From the NCBI GenBank assembly GCA_964017125.1, contig OZ024902.1:51958309-52022308 (forward strand): 64,000 nt of DNA, in the 5' to 3' direction. This document shows, piece by piece, positions 47,201 to 59,200 of the stretch. The notes beneath the pieces were generated by a model. It was not told the DNA's origin and made no database searches. It worked only from the letters and a program-made list of their open reading frames with translations. This DNA is from Flabesymbios commensalis (Eukaryota; Annelida; Polychaeta; Terebellida; Flabelligeridae). Within the stretch, counting starts at the first letter, position 1; every line of letters starts with the position of its first letter. A program made the translations under genes and the position numbers.

Positions 47201-50200
47201 TGCAAATCATGCCTTATCAAATTTAATAGAAATTAAATCTACCCGGTGAACTTGATATTACTGATACCTGGTCTAGGCTAAATAAAGCCAAGGAAGGCTA
47301 CACGTGGAGCAATCCAGCAAATACAAGTCACAAAACCCGTATTGACTACATCATGATGTTAACCCTTAGCACACTGATGTCGACTACAGTAAACATTCTG
47401 AGTTGTCATTAGCACCTATATGATCAGTTGTTAAAAATAAAATATGCTTTCAATCTCGAAACACAGATTTATGTTGGGACTTAAATTTCACAAATAACAC
47501 AAATTTTCAGTCACTTGAAGTTGTGGATCGCGGTAGCGAGACGCAACAAAAGTGACTGAAAATTTAAATTGAATTGCTCAGTGATCTTAGGGTTAAGCTC
47601 AAATGTAATACAATTCGTTAAAATTACACTTGTACCTGATAATAAGTGCGTGCAATATGTGTACAGAGAATTGTTAAATATAAGGGTCTTCTTATTTGGA
47701 ATTGAATACATCTGTGTTAGCTTAAGCTAGATAGATATAATGAAATAGTAAAATATCTGTTTGAGTTAACGGTAAAATAATACGACGACATATTAAACAA
47801 AAAAATGATATGGGACTTGTTTAAAATCAAACTAAAAGGAACTGTAAATTATATTAGATCAAAGAATTTAAATTTGAAAAAACTAGCTCGGAGGATAGAA
47901 TTGATTGATTATTAAATAAGTAAACGTGTTAATGTAATGAAATTAAAAAACAATATACACTCTTTGCACGATTCTGCGCGTGGACACCCGTTCACATAAC
48001 CATACAGGCTATTGGGACCGATCCACCCACTCCTTACTTTTTAGTACTAGCGATTTCACAAAACATCGTTCAAAACCTTACAACATAAAGACTGTCAACA
48101 AGATCTGGCACGTCTGGAGCATCTTCATATTATCTCTAGTGAAACTACGTATATTTCTGTGAATATTTGTACTAATATCGTGTAATTTTTACGATTCAAA
48201 TCACCCGCTCAGAATGTTTGCTTTTCATGTTTGTATACCGACAATATGCAGATTTATTTTTAGATATAACTCAGCTGCGTGGCGGGGTATTCAGTTTTTT
48301 AAGCATGAGCGAATTTGGTCAGTACACAGCAAACGTTGATCCAAGGTCTCTGTGATGTTGGGCTAGCGTGGCAGAAGATGGGCCAACATCATATCAATAT
48401 TGTTTGTATATCTCGTGTTTGCTGGGCCTCGCAAAATATGGATGCTCACCAGCAGGCACAAGAAATTGAATCGATGTTGGCAAATTCACTAATCCCATGC
48501 TGATTCTACATTAACCATTCAATCACTAAGTACATGTAAGTATGTAATCGTTTTGTGTTTCAGTAGGCAAAAATATCGCTGTTATTGGAATTAAGTTATG
48601 TGCTTAAACATCAAGTTATGAAAATATTTTTACTTTTCATCCACTTGAAACTGTGATATCTGTATATATACGTGCCTTGATGAATGAAATCCAAAATTTT
48701 GAGTGAGACATGCACAGTTACCAACAAACTGTACGATCCTTTTGATTGTAACAGTTCATGTACAGTCAACAAGTGTCTACGTATACATTCGTAACAAGTG
48801 TTTTCCTGGGCCCGAGTTAAAATACTTCACGAAAACGTTGATACCAAAAAACGTATCTTTTGGGAGATAAGAAAGCGATATTTTAGACTGTTTCAAGGGG
48901 ATGAATTTCGTCATCTATTATAGATTTACTACACTGTTTACATATGATAACACTGGAGTCATTCATGCCGACAAACTAAAATCATCGGCTGTGAAATGAG
49001 GTGTTTTTGTTCATCCCAAATGTGTAACACAAAGATTTATTTATATGCTCAGTACAATCAATTAATCGTAAGTAAAACGCTAAGGTTTGGATGATCTTAT
49101 TGGATCTCTTACATAAATATTAGGGCAGAAATAGGCACCACTATGGCCGTGGTCAAATGAGGCGATGCTTATGTTGGAAACAGTCTTCGATCGGCAGTAA
49201 AAAGAAGTACCAACTGAATAGTTCAGCTTTTGGTCACATTGTGGCGTGTTCTTATTGAAAAGGGTGTGTTGAACAACATTGCTTGTGAAAAGGCGCAAAG
49301 GTATTATGTAAAGTCAAGAGCTTAATTAGTGGATAGAAGAAGGTGAAAACATTCACGTTACTTTGCAGGGCTTGAAAAAAGTAGACAAACTAAAAACTGT
49401 GTAGAATGTCTCGTGACAGGTAAAGGTGTATTAACCCATACAACACTGAAATATTTTTGTGTAAAACATGGAGACCAAAGGGCTATTTTCAATTTGAAAT
49501 CAGAATAAATGTCTTAGTAGCTCTTCCCGATTTATTTGAATACCTATTTTATAAGTCAACGGCCATTAAAAATACACTGATTCTTTTAGTGCTGGGACCA
49601 TCTTTATACCTCAGAATCTGAATCTACAGATGTCAGATTCTGATGCATACAGACGTCAGATGATCTATAAAGACGGTCATGGCGCTGAAAAGGTTGATAA
49701 TTATCTTAAATAAGATGGTTTCATTTAATAAACTATTATATTCATCGACACAGAAAGGAATAGAGAGCCCGAACATAAACAGGCTATGGCTAAAAAATGA
49801 GAGACAGAGAGGGCTCAAACATTCACAGGCTATAATTAGAAATTATATTAAATTGTAAGGAAGTGTTGTAGTGGCCATCTTGGATAAGTAAAGTATCATT
49901 TTTACAAATAATCCATCAGAAAATGAACTGAGAAAATTTTGTGAAGAGCAGATAATGATTTGGAGTTGTAGAACAATCATTGCAAATTGTAGGAAGTGCT
50001 GTGACAGATATCTTGGTCATGGGAATTGAATAATCCTTGAACTCAACTAGGATAATCAATTAGAGTATGGTCTGAGGATTAAAGTCGCACAAAGATGAGA
50101 TAAAAAGTGGTGACTCAGTAGTGTGTTTACATCAAATTATGGGGAAGTGCTGGGGAAGCCATCTTGGCTATACAAATTAGTCAATTGTCGAACCTAAGCA

Positions 50201-53200
50201 AGGGTAATTTGTCAGAAAATGTTTTAACAGATTGGATGAATACTGGCAGTTGTAGAGCATTTAAATCATTTTGTTGAAGAACAAGTAGCAGTCATAATGA
50301 TGTTCCCGGCCTGCATTTTTCCCGGCACATGCAACAGGCAATGGGAAAGATTTAAAAGTAAAATTAGGAAAGATTTATTCACACCAATAATCATTCTATA
50401 TTACACTTTAGCCGTCACTCAGACCGAAAATCAACGAACGAATCTAAATGAACATCTACACCGATTAAGTGATATGTGTGTGCAATATGAAAGAAATGGT
50501 CCCATGAGTTTCCAAGATTCTCCGGAAACGAGATTGTTAGTTTCTAAGCTATTTTGGCTGAAAGATGTAGGTCAAAAAGTAGGTCAAATTAGTAACCCCC
50601 AAAAGGCAAATCTATAACCCTTAAGTCATATATGGTATGCAATATGGCAATGAAACGTCATAGTAGCACACTATGACAGTGCCTGTGTGGGAAAAAACAG
50701 GTGCTTTGTAAAGTGTAAAAATACACAAAAAACAACAATGCGAAGGCGAATGAAAATTTTTGCTTTCACGTTGTTGTGTTTTGACAATGATAAAATAGTG
50801 TATTTATTAATTTTCTGGATTGTTTTCTACCTTAGTGCAGTGTCAAATATACAAATCAAAACTATATGGAAAATTTGGCATTTTTGTTCTTGTTTGCCTA
50901 GTTTTTATCATACCATGATGGTTTGTATGCAACTGACAGCTCATAGTGCCTGTTGGTGCTCTTAAATTGTGTAGAATTATTTTTTCAAGAATGAATTCTC
51001 ATTTCTGTAGAGCATAATGGCTCCTGGAATTTCAGTGGTGCAGCAGGTGCAATGCGCTGTACACCAACGCTTTGCACCACTGCACACCTGGAGCTCACAT
51101 ACACTTTAACTGTACCCCTATAGTGGTATAATGTACAACATAATTATGTTTTTGTATATATAAGCAGTAATAAAATGCAGATCTTCAGTCATCACCTGAG
51201 AAAGCAGTTGTTTTCACTTGAACATATTTTTTCAGCTGACTCTACAAACACCCGCTTATTTCATCCACTATGGTCATGTACGCAATTTGCACACTCATGT
51301 CCATCAGATTATTAGAGTTATTTTAGCATATGTTCTGCTTCAAATTCTACAAAGATTTTTACCCAATTGAAGTTGTGGGTCATGGCAGGGAGACACAACT
51401 TCAAGTGGGTAAAAATTTAAATATTATAACTTTATGGGTTAAATTATCATTCATGTTAAAAATAACTAGGTCATGCTGCTAAAATGTCAAAAGATGGTCA
51501 ACACCTAGAGCACTGATGTCGACTACAATAGACATTCCGTGTTTTTATTAGCACCTGCAAACCAGTTATTAAAACTAGCACATCTCCAAATCATGAAATA
51601 CTGAAATAGGTTGAGACTTAATTTTCACAAATCACACATTTTCAGTTGCTTGAAGTTGTGTATCGCAGCAGCGAGACACAACTTCAGGTGACTGAAAATA
51701 TAAATTGACAAGCTGCGTGCTGTGAAGGTTAACCAGTGACATGAACATCAACCTCTTTCACTTGCAAATCATCTCCGATTTTTGTAATCTTGATAATGAC
51801 TTACCCCTGAACCTGGTCGTGTAGTCACGGGGGACAAACTGGTTTGCCCAGGATGTATACTGACTCACATCCACCGTCACCACCACCAGCTCCCTGTACA
51901 ACTCCCTGCCTATCAGCTGTAATGTCTAGAAAAAAAGAGTCATGAATAAGATCTATAAAATTACAATATCTGATATTCTATTTTTATGTGCGACGTGTTT
52001 TTTTTCGGTTGAATCAAGTTGATCTATTATTTTTCCAGTGGTATGCAAAAACACAAAGTGCGGGCCAATGCTGGGTCACTTGAGGACCAATGTCATAACA
52101 TTAGCCCAGCATTGAGCCAGCTACTCTGGTTAGACCTCTCCCGGTCTGCAGACAAGCTAGAAGGAGGACTGATGTCTCAAATTGAATATATCTAGCAAAT
52201 TTTACAGGTAATATATATAATTCTATACAGATATAACAAAGAAAACAAACAATAAATTTGATTATCAACTGAGGTGGGCAATTGGTCACCACTTTGTCAT
52301 ATGACAAGCAAAATCTCTGTAATGTAAATATTACAAATTCCAACTTTAAGTTTTTGGCCCACAAAAAAATTGAAGTTGATCAGTGGCAGCCATTTTGAAT
52401 TTCAGCAAGACCTTTTAAAAATCACCTGCACATCTCCATATTGTGGGGAATGAGATTGTAAGATTTAAATAATTTCTGACTTTAAGTTTTAGAGTTTTTG
52501 CACCCACAAAAAATTGAAGTTGATCTGTGGCGGCTATTTTGAATTTCAGCAACAACTTAAAAAAATCACCTGCACATCTCTGTATGCTGGGGAATGTGAT
52601 AGTAAAATTTGAATAATTTCTGACATTAGGTTTTTGCATCCACAAAAAAATTGGAGTTGATCTGTGGCGGCCATTTTGAATTTCAGTAACACCTTGAAAA
52701 AATCACTTGCACATCTCAATATGGTGGGGAATGTGAAAATGTGAATAATTTCTGACTCTCAGTTTTAGAGTTTTTGTGCCCACAAAATAATTGGGAGTTG
52801 ACCTCTGGCGGCCATTTTAAATTTTGACAGCATCTTTAAAAAATCACTTGCACATCCCCATGTTGCTAGGAGTGTGATGTTAAAATTTGAAAAAAAATTG
52901 ACCTTGCTAATTTTTGGAGTTTTTGCGCCCACAAAAAAATTAAAGTTGATCCGTGGCGGCCATTTTTAATTTCAGTAAAACCTTGAAAAAGTCACCTGCA
53001 CATCTCCATATCGTGGGGAATGTGATAGTAAAATTTGAATAATTTGTGACTTTAGATTTTAGAGTTTTTGCACCCACAACAAATTTTGGAGTTTACCTCT
53101 GGCGGCCATTTTGAATTTTGGTAGCATCTTAAAAAAATCACTTGCACACCCCCAGGTGGCTAGGAATGTTATGTTAAATTTTCAAAAAAATTTGATCATT

Positions 53201-56200
53201 AGTTTTCGCGTCCACAAAAAAACGTGACGCCTGACGCATGATGCCTGACAGAATCCTTGCGCGACTAAAATCCCCCTTCCCCTAGGGGCGGGGGATAAAA
53301 ATTGACAATTCAGAGCATCTAAAAGTAGCAACTTGTGGCGACTGGACTCATTGCCCCTGCCCACTCCTGATCAATCATATCACTTACGGTATAGCTTTAC
53401 CGTTTAGAGGTAAGTTGAGAAGTTTCAGAAAAACAGCAGCATGTAAGTTATGATTGAATAGAGAATCCTTCCAACAGAGAGTACCGTGGTACATGTAGTG
53501 ATAAATGACATGAAGAGATGAACCCTAGTAACTGAGTGGTACTGAGAGCGTGATTATGGCGTTGTAGCTTTAGTTTTAAAGCTACTTTTTGCCTGACCAT
53601 TGTTCATTTTTTTTAAATTCTCCTTTATCTGATGTCTGGAAAGAAACAAAAGACAAATTCATCACTTGTCCACGACTTAGCACGTCGTCCAAGCTACTCA
53701 AATTTGAAATTGAAGCAGTTGCCACTCTCTGTAATTTTGTACTTTCCCCCATCCAAAATTGGTTGCCCTTGGCAATCAGGCAACCGCTAGTGTTGAGTCT
53801 TGTGCTTCGCTCAACCATCGGGGGAGACCAAGAGAAGTGGGTGAAGAATCTTTGAATTTCCCCCTTAAACTCCAGCCACATGCTGCCTGTGGACTGCCCA
53901 GGCCGGTCCCGCACGAGGTTTGGCTGGGGGACGGTCACCTTGGAGTTCCAAGAGTCACGGTTGTCCAAAGAAGGTGTTTTAAGCATACAATCATGTATGC
54001 TTAAATTTGAATTGCAGGATGTTGATTGTCATATTTAAATATGAGCTATTGTACCCTACAGACCTGTTAGATCTACATGTACACTCATGTCACAGACTTA
54101 TTTACAGCCAACAATCGCTTAACGATGCATGCTGTGTGCATAGAATGGACATTACTTAGAATTGATAGTACTTTCTTGCGGTGCTATAATTGCAGTGTGC
54201 CATAAATAATCCTATTTTAATACACCAAATCTAATAAGCCACATTTAAGGTTGAACGATTACTTTATCTCTTATCATAGCAAACATCCTACCTTGTGAAA
54301 CGGTGTCTCCTCAGTGATATTCTCTGGCTGTACCAAGGCCACTAGCACAGGCAAATTGTCTTGAAAAACCAAACTGTAACATAACAAGCAAAATACCTTG
54401 ATACAATATTTCTTAAAGTTGTGCCGACATCTAAGTGAAAGATTAATCTGACATACATCATATACGGTAAATATTTTTTTATATTCAGATGCAAATAATT
54501 TTCTGACATTATTTGACATATTAAAATCAGACATACCGTAGTGCATTAGTGTAAAGAAAGAGTATTAGAACAAAAAAGATAAATGATGGATAAACTACCT
54601 ATTTATTGAGCTCTCAACATTTTACTCTCATTTTCTTACTCAGACAGTTTGTAACGGGTAAGATTTTCTGACTTATAGAAATTTATAACATTTTTCTGAT
54701 AATGTAGGATTTCAGATTATTTAGTGCCTATCTGTCTGTCATGTTTTTTTTATGAATTATTGCCCGATATTATTATTTATTATTATTAAGCCCAAATAGC
54801 AGCTCCTCTAGCATGATCTGTGGTGAAACATATCACAGCAAACCATGATATATTGATCTAAAATTTGCTTTAGAATGGCTTAAAAGGGCATTTGTGGTTT
54901 CAAAAATTTTTGGGAATGCACTTGGAAGCCCTACCCTTCAAAAATATATTTAAAATATTTGTTTAGGTTTGTCCATTTATTTCTATGCCATACCATTTTA
55001 GGATTCGAAAGTAATCATATGAAAAAAAAAATGTAAATAATAGAAGTTGGAAAAAAAGGTCATTTTAGCTTTTAAGGACCTAGCATCATTTATCAAAGTG
55101 TGACTTATGACTCATTTTGCCAGATCGGGTAACATATAACATCCAAGCTTTTCTTGCCCAGAATAGGTTGAAAATGTCATCAGGTGACTCCTCACAGCAG
55201 GGTTCTAACCAGGCCCTTTCAGCGTGTCGGGCCGACACGCTGATTTTCGCTGCCGTTACGCTACTAACATTGCCGACACGCTGCCGAAACGCTGAATAAA
55301 GAGCGACGCGCTGCCGATACCCCAGAAATAATCGTTTTTTTTAATCCATTTGAAAATTGCGGAGCTGCCGTATCCCAGCTGACGCAATACTTGCCTAATG
55401 ATGCGCCGACTTCGCAGAGAGCCGGCCAGCATTAACACATCATTCCTGCAGCGACTCGTGTTTCCTGACTAAGCAGTAGCTGTGACGTCCTCAGTGAGGA
55501 CGTGGATTGCTGTATTCGTCTAACCCGAAAAAATTGACGTTTTTCAACATAGCGATGACTGCGAGCGATCTCGACCCCAAGCCCGAAAAAATGCCCATAA
55601 CTTTCTAATAACTGTACGAAAAATAAGCTCAGCATGCGGTCTCGTAGCTGAAATCCTACTGATTCTAAAAATCACTATTTTCGACCTGATTATTCAAGGC
55701 CAAGTCTTAGATATGACCGTCCAAAGATTTTGTATGGAGTCAATCTGTGGCTGAAACTTTCAACCACGCTGGGACTGTTTAGCAGCGCTAAATGCCGCGA
55801 CCGCCATTGGCTTATTGCCAAATTTCAGATGCGACATTGTATCTCTAATACTGATATGGAGATGTGTAAAAATATACTATCCTACATATTACTAGCTTTA
55901 AATGGCTGATGCTACGTAAGCTAAAAGTAGGAAAAACGAAAGGTGCATGTACATACAAGCTATTGCCATGTATCTGGCGATTACGGATTTCTAATTGATA
56001 GCTGCTGTACCGTGCATGGTTTGTCTGCAAAGTAAGTCTATAAAAAAAATTCAATCTATAGATGAGACAGAAGATGGATTGAAGTGTGGCCTTTTCCTTC
56101 ATTCAATCACTGTTGCAACTGAGTGACGTTTGTTGCGATCAACAGCAAAATATAACAGGTTGAAGAAAATCCCAGATGTTACTTAATTTTTACAAAAAAT

Positions 56201-59200
56201 AAAGAACTTTCCCCGTTTTCAAGGACCCGTGAGAGCCATGTATTAAAGTGTAGGGAAATGCTTTAGAATGCATCTCAGAGCAGCTGGTATCTACAAAATT
56301 TCCGGGGGCCGCCTCGCCGATTTTTATGTCCTCGGCTGGCGCCTCGGCCGATACGCTGAGATTTCAGGCTGGTTAGAACCCTGTCACAGTGACATAAGCT
56401 GTTGACAAAAGACTTGTATCAACTGTGGTGTGAGCGGAATAACACACATATTGTCTGTAAACACTGCCAGATATCTCGAGTATACCTTGAGTAAACAGCC
56501 AGTACCGATTATACATGTTTTTTAACATTTTTTATTTGAACATTGCCTATCAGCTTTTAACCATGTTGAAAAGAAAACTGAAACAATCAGCAAGATTTGA
56601 AAATATAGGACCTACATTTGTCAAATCTTATTTATGTTTGCTCACTTGAAGTTGTGTCTCGCTGACGCGATCCACATGGGTGAAAATTAAAAAAATTGAC
56701 AGTCAGAGGGTCAAATGCCGAACAATCAGTTTTTTCTCGTGCATAAATAAGTAGATTGAATGTTTTTTTCCACATGCTCTGTGCTGCGAATAATACAAGA
56801 TAATGTATTTACTACATTATGACTTTATTATCATAATCAGAATTCGTGAGTACACTCAATATGTATAATCATAAATAATGTTATCCAGCTTGCCTAAGTC
56901 ACCTCCCTCGCCATAATACCAACTCGCCATAATGTCCCAAGGTTGGTGTTATATCAAGGTGGCACAGTAGTTGTAAAGCATGACATTGATTGTGATGATG
57001 TGAATCAATATCGCTGGAATACAATAACATGTGTCTCGCTGAACTACGCAAGTTCATTGGAGGTATTACCACTGACCTGTTATAGAGGCTAAAGTGGGGA
57101 TGCGGGTGTGGTTTCTAACCAGGATACGGCTACTAACCATAAATATACAGGGCGTCAACAAATGACTTGTATTGATCATAAAACGGTCTCAGAATCTTTA
57201 TCTATGTATTTAGTGGCTTTTATATTAATACAATAAATTATTACAGTAAATATCAAATAAGAATTTTTAAATTTACAGAAGGAAACATAAATCTGCATCA
57301 CAGTTCTGGAGAATTTTAACCCTTTAACAGCCAAATTAAATAATTGGAATTTTTACTGACTTGAAGTTGTGCCTCTCTGATGTGATCCACAACTTCAAGT
57401 CAATGAAAATTATTCAGAATTGAAATCTTGTTGATTGATGTCGTCATGTTTTATACATACCATGTTTAAAAGCTGGTATTTATTGGGCTAATAAGAAAAA
57501 GAAAACTGAATATAATCGGGACCGGCAGTTATAAAGATGGCAATCAGGGTTGTAGCCAGGGTTGCCAAATAGAGGAAGCAAGTCGGAGGTCAAGCGAAAC
57601 ATTTGAGAAAACAATAGTTCTGATGTTTTGTAGTACGCGTACAAAAAAGAGAAAAGACAGAGCAGATGACTTTGGTGCTGGACTACCCATTTCGCTATAC
57701 CTATTTTTGTTATAGAAATGATGTAACAGGTCAATTATATAACACTGACTTGTCAGAGGTATGGAACAGTCTGTCTGTCATGGTGGTCACTGGCAGCCGG
57801 CCATGGTCCTCTGTGAAGTCCACCAGCAGCTGTGTACAGGCCACATGGTCATCCTCACATTTTTGTTGTGGATTGATTTCATATCTACAACATGAGCATT
57901 ACAATCTGAAATCAAGACGTCAATAATAGCAATTAATGTCTTTGAATACATAAAATAGAACTATATGTATTTGTTAAAACAAAAGTGACGATTATCGAGG
58001 TAGGTTCACCCAGTGAGTTAACTATAATCTTATTATGAACCTGAGGCAAATTATTTAATAATTGTTGTATGTGGCCGGTACTTTTTTGTTGCTTGTCGTC
58101 TTGTTGTGTATGCTCTGCTGGAATTCATCAACAGAGTACGGATAGGTTTGGTCTGGCAGCAGATTGTTGACCAATCCTACACGTGTTTGGGAATTGAGGA
58201 AGCTGGCAGTGCGTCCAGGCCTATTACATAGACGGCAAACTGGAAGGATTTTATCTGTAGTGATCCCCACCTTAGCGTTTAAAGCCTATTGTATCAGCAT
58301 CGTGATGTGCTTGTTAAACAAACACACAAATAAACTGATTCTGAACGACTCCTCTCCCCTCCCCCTAATAGGGCTAAATATCTCGGAATTTACGGGGGCT
58401 ACAAAGAGCTACATGTAGTGAGAAAAAATGTCTCAACTGACTGAACTCAATTTCTTTAAATTGCTTGTTTAAACAGCGGTGTTGACCCCAATTAATATGA
58501 AACAGCCTTTATTATTCACCTTGGTCAAGCTATGGGTGAAGTTATTATTTGATTAATACAAATTGCATTAATTATTAATAGTTCACCTATGAGCAGGATG
58601 AAGTTGTCTATCTGCCTCACTTTCTTCTGCTGCCAGTGTATTGGTAAGTGTACGACCAAGCTGACTCACAACTGTTTTGAGGCCATCCTTACGCCACAAT
58701 TCTACCTATTATAACAGAAAATAAAATAGATTCAAACTACTTGCAAAGGCATTTCGTTGAAGTAGTGGTTCACTTGTGATTCATTAATGGGAAAAGGTTA
58801 ACCCAGAAAGGATAAGCGCCACCTGGTGAATACATGTATATATAAACTAACCTAGCAAACACGATACATTGAAACAATGTTGTTTCAATGTTGGGCCATG
58901 GTCGAAGACATTGGGCCAGCAATAAAACAATATTGTTTCAGTATGTCACATTTGTTGGGATGATGTGACAATAAAGGCAATGAACGAATAGGGTTTTAGG
59001 CCATATTTGTGCACATACAGACTAAACTGGGCCAAGCCCTGGAGGCATCTCCCCCAAAAACTAATCTGAAACAACTTATCTGAAACAAGATTCTAATTTA
59101 TATGCCAATTTAATCTCAGTGTGGCAAAGTTTCAAGATACTGGTCAACCAGAATAATTGCTTTAAATCTCATCTTAAGTGCCTCCAACAGAAGACAAGAA

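Larger units (their letters stand above)
32240..51804 (-). other. 19.6 kb last intron of the TXNDC16-like gene
   Basis: Bounded by GGG|GTAAGT and TTTTTACAG on the minus strand. It is many times longer than the other introns (0.4-3.5 kb) and holds most of the MITE trains and GH hairpins, an L1-like LINE fragment, an intact SINE and a GC-balanced island near 45.4 kb. The length could come simply from transposon accumulation. Confidence 0.6.

Noticed and set aside
54274-54546. 90-codon minus frame read as one long exon
   Set aside because: Only 54292-54373 fits the gene; the upstream part precedes a proper acceptor and breaks the family alignment.
57666-57926. 86-codon plus-strand frame
   Set aside because: Shadow of the minus-strand TXNDC16-like exon at 57750-57884.
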